64,000 nt of DNA, from the NCBI GenBank assembly GCA_041394725.1, contig JAWKHR010000033.1:1-64000 (forward strand), in the 5' to 3' direction. The translations under genes were made by a program, and so were the position numbers. This document shows, one piece after another, positions 23,296 through 31,970 of the stretch. Within the stretch, counting starts at the first letter, position 1. Every line of letters begins with the position of its first letter. This stretch comes from JAWKHR01 sp041394725 (GTDB lineage: Bacteria; Acidobacteriota; Vicinamibacteria; Vicinamibacterales; SCN-69-37). A model generated the notes under the pieces. It was not told the DNA's origin. It made no database searches and saw only the letters and a list, made by a program, of their open reading frames with translations.

Positions 23296-24558
23296 TCACG
23301 CCCCAGCGCAGGCGCGGCGGATGAGGTCGAGCGCCGCGTTGACGCTGAGCGCGCGCACCATCGCCCGGTCCCCGGGCAGCCGCAGGGTGCGGACGACGGG
23401 GTGCGGACCGTCGAGCGCGACGACGACCGTGCCGACCGGTTTCGCGTCGCTGCCACCGCCCGGCCCCGCGATGCCGGTGACGGCGACCGCGAGGTCCGCG
23501 CCGAACCGCCGGCGCGCGCCCTCGGCCATTGCGCGCCCGACCGGCTCGCTCACCGCGCCATGGGCGGCCAGCGTGGTCTGCGGCACGTCGAGCAGCGCGA
23601 CCTTCACGGCGTTGTCGTACGCCACGACGCCGCCGAGCACGTAGTCCGAACTGCCGGGCACCTCGGTGAGACGGCCCAGGAGCAGCCCCCCCGTGCACGA
23701 CTCGGCGGCCGCCACGCGCCAGCCGCGCGCGCGGAGCGCGTCGCCCACGACGACCTCGAGCGCGCGTCCGTCGAGGCTGTACACGGCCGGCGCCAGTGCC
23801 CGTTCGAGCGCGGTCACGCCGTCGTCGAGCAGGCGATCGGCGTCGGCCGGCGGCCCGGTGGCCACGAGGTGAATCTCGATCAACCCGGACGAGGCGAGGA
23901 TGCTCGTCGCCACCGTCACCCTCGGACCTCCGAGGGTCGAGTAGATCGGATGCGCCAGTTCCTCGACCTGCGACTCGGTGCGCCCGGTGATCTTCAGCAC
24001 GCGACGGCGGGGTGCGTGCCCGCTGCCGAGCGGCGCCAGCCGCGGCACCACCGCCGCGTCGAACATCGGCTGCAGCTCACGGGGCGGACCGGGCAGCAGG
24101 ACGACGACGCGATCGCCTTCCGCGGTCTCGATGAAGATGCCGGGCGCGGTGCCGTTGGCGTTCGGCAGGAGCGTCGCGCCGCGCGGCACCAGCGCCTGCC
24201 GGCGATTGACGGCCGGCATCTCGACGCCGCGACGCGCGAAGCGCTCGCGGATCCGTTCCAGCGTGGCTGCGTCCTCGGTCAGCGGAAGGCCGAGCACCGC
24301 GGCGACCGCGTCGCGGGTCAGGTCGTCCGACGTCGGCCCCAGGCCGCCCGTGGTGATGACCACGTCCGCCCGCCCGAGCGCGGTGCGGACCGCCGCCTGG
24401 AGATCCGCGAGGTCATCGCCGACCACGGTCTTGTGCCGCACCGGCAGGCCGAGATCGTCGAGGCGGCCCGTGAGCCAGAGGGAATTGGTGTCGAGACGGA
24501 ACGGGGTCAGCAGTTCCGAGCCGACGGCGATGATCTCCGCCGAGCGCGCCCCGATCAT
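23296..24558 (-). CDS. cinA: CinA-family nicotinamide-nucleotide amidase
   Basis: A 420-residue two-domain protein. The N-terminal MoeA/COG1058-type domain has SAEIIAVGSELLTPFRLDTNS and TTGGLGPTSDDLTRDAVAAVLG. The C-terminal amidase domain starts at about 255 with the AAAESCTGGLLLGRLTEVPGSS nucleophile segment and GIAGPGGGSDAKPVGTVVVAL. CinA/PncC deamidates NMN for NAD salvage, and the N-domain acts as an ADP-ribose pyrophosphatase in some members. ATG overlaps the pgpA stop (ATGA). Confidence 0.94.
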   Translation of the reverse strand: MIGARSAEIIAVGSELLTPFRLDTNSLWLTGRLDDLGLPVRHKTVVGDDLADLQAAVRTALGRADVVITTGGLGPTSDDLTRDAVAAVLGLPLTEDAATLERIRERFARRGVEMPAVNRRQALVPRGATLLPNANGTAPGIFIETAEGDRVVVLLPGPPRELQPMFDAAVVPRLAPLGSGHAPRRRVLKITGRTESQVEELAHPIYSTLGGPRVTVATSILASSGLIEIHLVATGPPADADRLLDDGVTALERALAPAVYSLDGRALEVVVGDALRARGWRVAAAESCTGGLLLGRLTEVPGSSDYVLGGVVAYDNAVKVALLDVPQTTLAAHGAVSEPVGRAMAEGARRRFGADLAVAVTGIAGPGGGSDAKPVGTVVVALDGPHPVVRTLRLPGDRAMVRALSVNAALDLIRRACAGA

Positions 24559-25016
24559 CCGGCGAGCGCGGGCAGCAGGAACAGCGCCAGCCGCATCAGC
24601 AGGTTGCCGTAGACGCCCGCCATCAGGTCGTCGGCCATGATGCCCGTCCCGCCGTGCAATGCCTCGAACTGGCGGGCGGGCCAGGGCTTGATGATGTCGA
24701 GCACGCGAAAGAGGAAGAAGCCGAGCACCGCGCCGCCGATGCCCGCGCCCGTCAGGAGCAGCGTGGCCAGCTGGCCCGCCACCTCGTCGATGACGACCGC
24801 GCCGGGATCCTCACGACCATAGTGGCGTTCGGCCACGCCGGCCGCCCAGATTCCGACGAGCGACACCGCGACCAGCAGTCCGAGCTGCCAGGCCGGGGGC
24901 CAGTGCCGCGTGAGGAGATAGACGACGATCCCGACGGCCGAACCAAACGTCCCCGGCGCGATGGGCGCCAGTCCGGCGCCCCCGGTCGTCGCCAGGAACA
25001 GCGCGACCGCCTTCAT
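24555..25016 (-). CDS. pgpA: Phosphatidylglycerophosphatase A
   Basis: A 153-residue membrane enzyme that dephosphorylates phosphatidylglycerol phosphate. GGAGLAPIAPGTFGSAVGI, the metal-binding VIDEVAGQLATLLLTG and FFLFRVLDIIKPWPARQFEALHGGTGIMADDLMAGVYGN-region residues define the family. Several hydrophobic helices are evident. ATG 25016 overlaps the stop of the RDD gene (ATGA), so longer readings are excluded. Confidence 0.94.
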   Translation of the reverse strand: MKAVALFLATTGGAGLAPIAPGTFGSAVGIVVYLLTRHWPPAWQLGLLVAVSLVGIWAAGVAERHYGREDPGAVVIDEVAGQLATLLLTGAGIGGAVLGFFLFRVLDIIKPWPARQFEALHGGTGIMADDLMAGVYGNLLMRLALFLLPALAG

Positions 25017-26383
25017 GCGCGAACGACGCGCGTGCCGGCGGCGCGGTCGTGCAGCGCCGGTCCCCGGCCGAGCAGCGCCGGCAGCAGGCCGGCGCAGGCC
25101 AGGAGGACCGACGGCACCGACGCCGCCGATCGGACGGCGACCTGCTGCATCGTCAGGCTGCCGCCGTCGGCCTCGTCGTCGCTCGCGACGACGCGGGTGC
25201 CGGCCAGCATCTTGCCGATCGTCTGGCCGCCGGCCACGGTGAAGAGCATCAGGTAGCCCAGGGTGACGAGCAGCAGGAACGCGGCAATCGGCAGGAGCGG
25301 CAGCCGGGTGAGCACGTCCTCGAGCGCCACGCCCGCCGTCTGCGCCGACAGCCACGTCACGGCAGCGCCGACGACGCCGAGCAGGGATACGTCGATGAGC
25401 GTCGACTCGAAGCGCGGCCAGCCCGCGATCTCGCCGGTCGGCACTGGCTGCCCGAGCGCGCGCGCCCGCTCGGCGGCGTGACGACGTTCCAGGCGTTCGA
25501 GCAGCTGCAGGTCCTCGATGAGGTCGCGGTCGAACTGGCCCGCCGGCCGCGCCGGCTTCGACACGCGGCCGGTGTCGGGCGCGCGGCGCTGCACCGAGAG
25601 CGGCGCCCGCGGCGTGTCGGGGACGGAGACGAGCGGCGCGTCCAGGTCCGCGTCCGGCTGGGGCGCCGGCGTGCCGCGGACGAACAGCGGCAGGTCCGAG
25701 GTGGGCGGAATGCTCGGACGACGCGCGGGCGGCGCGAGCGGCTGGTCCACCGTCGCACGGGCCGCGGCCGCCGGCAGGTCGTCTGGCCGCCTCAGGGGCG
25801 TGTTGGCCGGATCGAATCCCGGCGGCGCCGCGGGCCGCGACGGCGCGTCGGTCCCCTCGGTGGCGTCGGGCCGGGACGAGACGGCGGGCCGGGACGGCTG
25901 GGCGGCGCGGGCCGGCGCCGAGGGCACGGGCGTCACGATGCGCATCGGACCGGGCCTCGGTGCATCGATCGTGTCGATCGAGCGGGCCGCGGGTGCCTCG
26001 ACCGGTGCGTCGGCCTCGGGTGCTGGTTCGGGCTCTGGCTGGCGGGCCACCACGTCCGGGACCGCCTCGGGCGGGGTTTCGTGGGCCGGCGCCTCTTCTC
26101 GCTCCGACTCGAACTCCTCGGTCGGATCCAGGTGCAGGGCCGCGGCCCGCGCGGCGGCGCGACTGCCGGCGGCTCGCACGCTCGACCGCCGTTTCGGGCG
26201 CGAGACCGGCGGCTCGTCGAGCGCCGCTTCGGACGTGTAGGCCTTCAGGGCCTCCGGCGTGGGCTGATCGGCGGGCTCGGACCCCTGCACCGGCGACGGG
26301 TCGCTCAGGGCCAGGTCGTACCCGCAGTTCTTGCAGCGCGGCTCCGGCTCAAAGCTCAGGTAGTGACACTTCGGACATCTCAT
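25013..26383 (-). CDS. Zinc-ribbon plus RDD-family membrane protein
   Basis: A 456-residue protein. The N-terminus MRCPKCHYLSFEPEPRCKNCGYDL is a four-cysteine zinc ribbon (C3, C6, C17, C20). A long disordered Pro/Ala/Asp/Arg-rich region covers about 25-310. The C-terminal RDD domain (about 325-455) has three or four membrane helices and the GGQTIGKMLAGTRVV motif typical of the family. RDD proteins are often uncharacterised, and some act in Na+/H+ antiport. Its start codon overlaps the upstream TPR gene and its stop overlaps pgpA, so it belongs to one tightly coupled unit. A soluble zinc ribbon on a membrane RDD domain is noteworthy. Confidence 0.75.
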   Translation of the reverse strand: MRCPKCHYLSFEPEPRCKNCGYDLALSDPSPVQGSEPADQPTPEALKAYTSEAALDEPPVSRPKRRSSVRAAGSRAAARAAALHLDPTEEFESEREEAPAHETPPEAVPDVVARQPEPEPAPEADAPVEAPAARSIDTIDAPRPGPMRIVTPVPSAPARAAQPSRPAVSSRPDATEGTDAPSRPAAPPGFDPANTPLRRPDDLPAAAARATVDQPLAPPARRPSIPPTSDLPLFVRGTPAPQPDADLDAPLVSVPDTPRAPLSVQRRAPDTGRVSKPARPAGQFDRDLIEDLQLLERLERRHAAERARALGQPVPTGEIAGWPRFESTLIDVSLLGVVGAAVTWLSAQTAGVALEDVLTRLPLLPIAAFLLLVTLGYLMLFTVAGGQTIGKMLAGTRVVASDDEADGGSLTMQQVAVRSAASVPSVLLACAGLLPALLGRGPALHDRAAGTRVVRA

Positions 26384-27192
26384 CGCGGTGGCCCACCCGG
26401 GTCCTGGCTGCTGGTCCCGACCCGGCTGGTCGCCAGCAGCAGTTGCTGAATCTCCACCCGCAGCTGGTCCGCCGTCGGGCGCGCCGGGTTCTCGGCGCCG
26501 ACGCGGGCCAGGGCCTCGAGGGCCTCGGCCAGGCGTCCGCGCGTGTAGAGCGTGCGGGCCCGTACGAGCGCCGCGTCGGCCGCCGTCAGCACGGGCAGCC
26601 GAGGAGGCGGCGCCTCGGCCGGCAGCGTCTCGGTCCGCTCCGTCAGGCCGAACAGGTCGCGGGCGTCGGGACTCGAGACCGCGACGATGGCGAGCATGCC
26701 GGCGACGATGGGCAGGATCAGGAGCAGCGCGGCGCGCCGGCGCCGGGGCCAGGACCAGCCCGGCACGGATTCGTTGGGCGCCGTCCGCGCCGCGCCGGCC
26801 GCGACCGAGGCCGCGTGCGCGCGCTCCAGCCGTTCGAGCCGGGCGCGCACCGCCGAGACCGATTCGTCCTCGCCGGTCGTCGCCACGGCCTCCGACAGCA
26901 GGTCGCGCGCGGCGGCCGTCCGGCCCTGGCGGAGCATTTCCTGGCTCGCCTGCAGCAGTTCGTCGCCGCGGCGCTGGCGCTCGGCCATCGCCGTCCGGGC
27001 CCGATCGATGTAGGCGCGCGCGCGGGCGTGCGATCGATCGAGGAACAGCACGCGCGTCCAGATGTGAATGGCCTCCTCGAAGCGGCCGGCGAAGTACCGG
27101 TCCAGGCCCTCGACGAGGAGCGCCTCGACACGACCGTCGCGACCGGTGTCGTCACCGGACGGCGTCGGATCGAGGCGTCGCAGTTCAGCCAT
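26380..27192 (-). CDS. TPR-containing single-pass membrane protein, unknown function
   Basis: A 270-residue protein. N-terminal TPR-like helices include RYFAGRFEEAIHIWTRVLFLDRSHARARAYIDRARTA (about 32-70). A transmembrane helix, AALLLILPIVAGMLAIVAV, lies at about 152-172. A further C-terminal TPR-like pair is ALVRARTLYTRGRLAEALEAL. No catalytic motif is seen. It is the first gene of a unit with the RDD protein, pgpA and cinA and has a well-formed promoter. A scaffold role in the envelope is likely but unproven. Confidence 0.7.
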   Translation of the reverse strand: MAELRRLDPTPSGDDTGRDGRVEALLVEGLDRYFAGRFEEAIHIWTRVLFLDRSHARARAYIDRARTAMAERQRRGDELLQASQEMLRQGRTAAARDLLSEAVATTGEDESVSAVRARLERLERAHAASVAAGAARTAPNESVPGWSWPRRRRAALLLILPIVAGMLAIVAVSSPDARDLFGLTERTETLPAEAPPPRLPVLTAADAALVRARTLYTRGRLAEALEALARVGAENPARPTADQLRVEIQQLLLATSRVGTSSQDPGGPPR

Positions 27193-27209
27193 GTGTCGGG
27201 TCTCGGCGG

Positions 27210-27238
27210 ATTATAGCGACCAGTCCAGGGGAGTACAA
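27210..27238 (-). promoter_or_regulatory. Sigma-70 promoter of the TPR-RDD-pgpA-cinA unit
   Basis: On the minus strand TTGTAC (27238-27233) and a perfect TATAAT (27215-27210) are 17 bp apart. Transcription should begin near 27203, giving a leader of about 11 nt before the ATG at 27192. Confidence 0.65.
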
Positions 27239-27345
27239 GAGGGTATCGCGAGGACGCCCGTGCCGTCGCCCGGGCGCGGCAGCGTCCGCGCCGTGATCGG
27301 GTGCGGCGACGCGCACCCACGGCCGAGCCGGCGGCCTGGCGACTG

Positions 27346-27354
27346 TGGTAGAAC
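27346..27354 (+). promoter_or_regulatory. Extended -10 of ftcD, leaderless geometry
   Basis: TGGTAGAAC (27346-27354) is an extended -10, seven bases before the ftcD ATG. No ribosome-binding site lies between them. The 169-bp divergent region shows no convincing -35 on this strand. Confidence 0.45.
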
Positions 27355-27361
27355 TCCCGCC

Positions 27362-28255
27362 ATGGCCGTCATCGAATGCGTCCCCAACGTCAGTGAAGGC
27401 CGGCGACAGGAAGTGCTCGACGCCTGCGCGGAGGCCATCCGCCGCGCCGGCGCGCGCCTGCTCGACGTCAAGCCGGATTCGACCCACAACCGCACCGTGT
27501 TCACGTTCGCCGGCGATCGCGACGAGGTGAAGGCCGCGGTGCTGGCGCTCTTCGACGCGGCGCTCGCCGCGATCGACCTGCGCGGGCACACCGGCGAACA
27601 TCCGCGCATGGGCGCCGTCGACGTCGTCCCCTTCATCCCCATCGAGGGCGCGACGATGGCCGACTGCGTCGCGCTCGCGCGCGAGGTCGCCGCCGAGGTC
27701 TCCGGCCGTCACGCGCTGCCGGTCTTCCTCTACGAGGAGGCGGCGACCGCCCCGCACCGGCGCAACCTCGAGGACATCCGGCGCGGCGAGTTCGAGGGCC
27801 TCGCGGCCAAGATGCAGCAGCCCGAGTGGCACGCCGACTTCGGGCCCGACGCGCCGCACGCGGCCGCCGGCGCCTCGGTCATCGGCGCCCGCATGCCCCT
27901 CATCGCCTACAACATCAACCTCGCGACCAACCGCCTCGACGTCGCGAAGAAGATCGCCGCAGCCGTCCGGCACAGTTCCGGCGGCCTGCGGTTCGTCAAG
28001 GCCATGGGCATCGAGCTGGCCGACCGCGGCATCGTGCAGGTCTCGATGAACCTCACCAACGCCGACAAGACGCCGATCTTCCGCGTGTTCGAGCTGGTCC
28101 GCCGCGAGGCCGCACGCTACGGGGTGACCGTGCTCGAAAGCGAGATCGTCGGCCTCGTGCCCCAGGCGGCACTGCTCGCCTCGGCGGCCTGGTACCTCCA
28201 GCTCGAGGGCTTCAGCGCCGACCAGGTGCTCGAGAACCAGCTGCGCAACGCGTGA
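27362..28255 (+). CDS. ftcD: Glutamate formimidoyltransferase
   Basis: A 297-residue FTCD formiminotransferase domain without the cyclodeaminase fusion. Signatures are VIECVPNVSEGRRQEVLDACAEAI, the DSTHNRTVFTFAG stretch, the HTGEHPRMGAVDVVPFIPI active-site region, and VQVSMNLTNADKTPI. It transfers formimino from formiminoglutamate to tetrahydrofolate in histidine degradation. No hut gene is adjacent, so its link to histidine catabolism must be elsewhere in the genome. ATG 27362 begins at the conserved N-terminus. Confidence 0.94.
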   Translation: MAVIECVPNVSEGRRQEVLDACAEAIRRAGARLLDVKPDSTHNRTVFTFAGDRDEVKAAVLALFDAALAAIDLRGHTGEHPRMGAVDVVPFIPIEGATMADCVALAREVAAEVSGRHALPVFLYEEAATAPHRRNLEDIRRGEFEGLAAKMQQPEWHADFGPDAPHAAAGASVIGARMPLIAYNINLATNRLDVAKKIAAAVRHSSGGLRFVKAMGIELADRGIVQVSMNLTNADKTPIFRVFELVRREAARYGVTVLESEIVGLVPQAALLASAAWYLQLEGFSADQVLENQLRNA

Positions 28256-28268
28256 GGCCAGCCGGCCG

Positions 28269-29633
28269 TCAGGTCTCGACTTCGCGCTCGCGCGCCATGC
28301 CGAGCGCGCGCATCTTCTTGTAGAGATTCGACCGCTCGAGACCGAGCGCCTCGGCCGTGCGCGAGATGTTGCCGTCGAACGTCGCCAGCGCCGAGGCGAT
28401 GTAGTCGCGCTCCCACGCGTCCCGCGCCTGGAAGAGCGGCTCGACGGTGGCCGGGTGCGCGGCCGGCGCCACACCCGACGGATCGAGGAACGACAGGTCC
28501 GCGCGGGTGATCACGTCGCCGGGCACCATGATCACCAGCCGCTCGATCAGGTTCCGCAGTTCGCGGACGTTGCCCGGCCAGTGGTACGCGGTCAGCACGG
28601 CGGCGGCCTCCGGTGCGACCGTCTTCGCGCGGCGGCCATACTCGCGGCAGAACTCGGCGACGAAGTGCTCCGCCAGCCGAAGCACGTCGTCGCCGCGGTC
28701 GCGGAGCGGCGGCACCGACATCGGGATCACGTTCAGCCGGAAGTAGAGATCCTCGCGAAACCGGCCCTGGCGCAGTTCCTCGGTCAGATCCTTGTTCGTC
28801 GCCGCGATCACCCGGACGTCCACCCGGACGCTCCCCTGCCCGCCCACCGGGTCCACGACCTGCTCCTGCAGCGCCCGCAGGACCTTCGCCTGCGTCTTCA
28901 GGCTCATGTCGCCGACCTCGTCGAGGAACAGCGTGCCGCCCGACGCCATCTCGAACCGGCCGCGCCGATCCGCCACCGCGCCGGTGAACGCGCCACGCGC
29001 GTGCCCGAACAGTTCCGACTCGATCAGTTCCTCCGGAATGGCCGCGCAGTTGACCTCGACGAACGGCCCCGCCCGGCGCCGGCTGAGCATGTGGACCTGC
29101 CGGGCCACGAGCTCCTTGCCGGTGCCGTTCTCGCCGGAGATCAGAACGCGGCCGTTGGTCGGCGCCGCCATCGCGATCTGCTCGCGCAGCCGCGCCATGC
29201 TGGGGCTCTCGCCGATGATGACCAGGCGGCCATCGACGCGCGCGCGGAGCGCGCGGTTCTCGACCTCGAGCCGGCGCTGCCGGAGCGCGTTGCGCACCAC
29301 GAGCACCGTCTTCTCGAGCGACAGCGGCTTCTCGATGAAGTCGAACGCCCCCAGCTTCGTCGCGCGGACCGCGGCCTCGACGCTGGCATGCCCCGAAATC
29401 ATGATGACCTGCGCGTCCACGCGGCGGTCGCGCAGGCGCTCCAGCGTGTCGAGGCCGTCCACGCCGGGCAGCCAGATGTCGAGCAGGATGACGTCGTAGG
29501 CCTGCCGCGTGACCCGCTCGAGGCAGGCTTCGCCGCTGTCGGCCGTCTCCACGGCGTACCCCTCGTCACGCAGCACCGCCCCCAGCGACGCGCGGACGCC
29601 CGTTTCGTCGTCGACCAGCAGGATGGACGCCAT
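28269..29633 (-). CDS. NtrC/NtrX-type sigma-54 response regulator
   Basis: A 454-residue transcription activator. The receiver domain (1-120) has acidic residues D8/D9, phospho-acceptor D52 in VILLDIWLPGVDG, and K103. The AAA+ domain has Walker A GENGTGKELVAR, the sigma-54 contact loop GAFTGA, and Walker B GGTLFLDEVG. The C-terminal Fis-type HTH is NISRTAEALGLERSNLYKKMRAL. It is encoded nine bases after the NtrY-like kinase, its obvious partner. NtrX fits better than NtrC because of the kinase type, but the target genes are unknown. Confidence 0.93.
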   Translation of the reverse strand: MASILLVDDETGVRASLGAVLRDEGYAVETADSGEACLERVTRQAYDVILLDIWLPGVDGLDTLERLRDRRVDAQVIMISGHASVEAAVRATKLGAFDFIEKPLSLEKTVLVVRNALRQRRLEVENRALRARVDGRLVIIGESPSMARLREQIAMAAPTNGRVLISGENGTGKELVARQVHMLSRRRAGPFVEVNCAAIPEELIESELFGHARGAFTGAVADRRGRFEMASGGTLFLDEVGDMSLKTQAKVLRALQEQVVDPVGGQGSVRVDVRVIAATNKDLTEELRQGRFREDLYFRLNVIPMSVPPLRDRGDDVLRLAEHFVAEFCREYGRRAKTVAPEAAAVLTAYHWPGNVRELRNLIERLVIMVPGDVITRADLSFLDPSGVAPAAHPATVEPLFQARDAWERDYIASALATFDGNISRTAEALGLERSNLYKKMRALGMAREREVET

Positions 29634-29642
29634 CGATCTCGA

Positions 29643-31970
29643 TCAGGCCGCCGGCAGCTCCACGGTGAACGTCGTGCCCGACGGCCGGGCCTCCCCGGCC
29701 TCGATCGCGCCGCCGTGCTCGACGACGATGCGCCGCACGATGGCCAGGCCGAGGCCGCTGCCCCGCCCTTTCGTGGAGTAGTACGGCATGAACAGTTTGT
29801 CACGGTCGGCCGGCGGCACGCCCGGGCCGTTGTCGGTCACGGTGAGCCGCACGAGGCCGGCCTGCGCGTCGTGGCGGGTCCGCACGCCGATGGTCGGCGG
29901 GCTGCCGTCGGGCCGCGTCGGCGCCTGCGCGCCGCCCAGCGCCTCCACGGCGTTGTCCACCAGGTTCAGGATGACCTGGCGGATCTGTTCGCCGTCGAAC
30001 CGTACCGGGGGCAGCGCCGCGTCGAGGTCCCGATCCACGTGCAGGCTGCCCTGCTGCAGCACGCCCGCGTACAGCCGCAGGGCATCGTCGACGAGGCGGT
30101 TGAGGTCGCCCGGCACCATGCGCGGGCCCCGGAGGCGGGCGAACTGCGCGAACTCGTCCACCAGCCCCTTGAGCGCCTCCACCTCGCCGATGATGGCCTC
30201 GGTGCACTCGTGGACGAGGGCCTGCGTCGCCGGCGGCACGGGCACGCCCGTCCCGGCGAGGTGCCGGCGCAACCGCTCGGCCGACAGCTGAATCGGCGTC
30301 AGCGGGTTCTTGATCTCATGTGCCAGCCGCCTGGCGACGTCCCGCCAGGCCGCGACCCGCTGTGCCCGGATGAGCGCCGTCACGTCGTCGAGCACGAGTA
30401 CGGCGCCCTCGCGTCGCGCGCCTTCGCCGCGCAGCACGGTCGCCGTCGCGGCGAGGTGCACCTCGCGGTCCTCCCGGGCGAGGGTGATCTCCTGGACGAG
30501 GCCGCCCGGGTCGGTCTGCTCGGCCGCGGCGACCAGCGGGCGAAGGGGCTGCAGGTCCTCGCGCGCGCAGACGGCGACGACCGGCTGGCCGACGACCCGA
30601 TCGTCGAGGCCCAGCAGCCGCTCCGCCGCGCCGTTGACCGTGGAGATGCGCCCGTCGGCGTCGAGCGAGATGACACCGGTCGCCGCACGCTCGAGGATCG
30701 TCTCGATGTAGCGCCGGCGCGCGTCCACCTCGACGTTGGTGCGTTCCAGCGCCTGGCGCGACTCCTCGAGCCGCGACCGGCTCGTCCGCAGCTCGGCCGC
30801 CATCATGTTGAACGCCTCGACCAGCGACCCGAGTTCGTCGATGCTCTCGGGTTCGAGGCGGAAGTCCAGCTGCCCGGCGCCGATCGCCCGCGCGCCGTCG
30901 GCCAGCTGCTGGACGGGCCGGGTGATCCGCTTGGCCAGGTAGAGACCCATCCACGTCGCGCCAATGAGGATGAGCAGCGTGACCGCGAGAAAGATCGACA
31001 GGTTGACGCCCTGGATGGGCCCCTTCAGGACACGGAGCGCCTGGTAGCGCTGGTAGGCCTCGCTCGCGGCGTGCGCGGCGGCGTTGACGTCGGGCCGCAG
31101 GTACTGCGAGACGACGACGGCGCCGATCATCCCGCCGTCGGGCCCGGGAATGGGCTCGGCCGCGCGCACCAGCACGCCGCCGCCGTCCAGCGGATCCTGC
31201 GTCGTCTCGGTGCGGCCGGACCGGATCGAGATCGCCGCCAGCCGGTCGGCGGCCGCGCGGACGTGGTCGCGCGGCAGCGAGTCGGCCTCCTTGGCCATGA
31301 GGAACACGGCCTCGGGCGTCGCGCCGGGGGCCGACGTCGCGACGCCGTACAGCTCGACCATGCCGTACGGCAGCGTGGACAGCTCCGCGTCGAGCGGCGG
31401 ACCGAGCGTCGTCGTGTCCTGGGCGAGGACCGCCGGCACCGGCAGCGTGCGCGTCAGGCGCGCCGCGCGCAGCACCATCGTGTCCTGCCGCTCCTGGAAG
31501 TAGCGGCTCGCGATGAAGTTGCCCGCGTCGAGCACCTCGGTGACCGGCTCGGAGAACCAGCGCGCGGCCGTGTTGCTGATGATCTCGCTGCCGCTGATGA
31601 GCACGAGCAGCGCCGGCACGATCGTCATCGCGAGAAGGGCGCCGACGAGCTTCGCGCGGAAGCGCGCGAACGGCGCCGCCTGGCGCTGCTCGACCCAGAG
31701 CTTGAGCAGGTTGCGCGCGAGCACGAACGTGAGCGCGAGGATGAGCGCGATGTCCACCGCGACGAGCGGATACAGGAGCACGTCGGCGAGCACCGGCAGG
31801 GCGATCTGGCTCGTGCTCTCGGCCAGCCAGAACAGCCCGGCCAGCAGCACGACGAGGACGATGCCCGCCACGGTGAGGACGCGCGGGTTGTCGAGCGGGC
31901 GGCGGCGCACCTCGCCCGGCGGCGACGTGCCGGCCTCCGGCGTGAGCAGGGTCGCGGGGCCGTCGCTCAC
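29643..31970 (-). CDS. NtrY-like membrane sensor histidine kinase
   Basis: A 775-residue kinase. Four N-terminal hydrophobic stretches include VLTVAGIVLVVLLAGLFWLA and VGALLAMTIVPALLVLISG, and a periplasmic loop of about 190 residues follows. A further helix, LSIFLAVTLLILIGATWMGLYL, leads into a HAMP linker. A PAS domain comes next, then HisKA with H-box RLAHEIKNPLTPIQLS near residue 550 and HATPase_c with ILNLVDNAVEAL and GRGSGLGLAIVRRI. GTG 31970 overlaps the DUF4390-like stop (GTGA), fixing the start. Architecture and neighbours (DUF4390 before, NtrX after) match NtrY systems, which respond to nitrogen, redox or envelope cues. Confidence 0.92.
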   Translation of the reverse strand: MSDGPATLLTPEAGTSPPGEVRRRPLDNPRVLTVAGIVLVVLLAGLFWLAESTSQIALPVLADVLLYPLVAVDIALILALTFVLARNLLKLWVEQRQAAPFARFRAKLVGALLAMTIVPALLVLISGSEIISNTAARWFSEPVTEVLDAGNFIASRYFQERQDTMVLRAARLTRTLPVPAVLAQDTTTLGPPLDAELSTLPYGMVELYGVATSAPGATPEAVFLMAKEADSLPRDHVRAAADRLAAISIRSGRTETTQDPLDGGGVLVRAAEPIPGPDGGMIGAVVVSQYLRPDVNAAAHAASEAYQRYQALRVLKGPIQGVNLSIFLAVTLLILIGATWMGLYLAKRITRPVQQLADGARAIGAGQLDFRLEPESIDELGSLVEAFNMMAAELRTSRSRLEESRQALERTNVEVDARRRYIETILERAATGVISLDADGRISTVNGAAERLLGLDDRVVGQPVVAVCAREDLQPLRPLVAAAEQTDPGGLVQEITLAREDREVHLAATATVLRGEGARREGAVLVLDDVTALIRAQRVAAWRDVARRLAHEIKNPLTPIQLSAERLRRHLAGTGVPVPPATQALVHECTEAIIGEVEALKGLVDEFAQFARLRGPRMVPGDLNRLVDDALRLYAGVLQQGSLHVDRDLDAALPPVRFDGEQIRQVILNLVDNAVEALGGAQAPTRPDGSPPTIGVRTRHDAQAGLVRLTVTDNGPGVPPADRDKLFMPYYSTKGRGSGLGLAIVRRIVVEHGGAIEAGEARPSGTTFTVELPAA

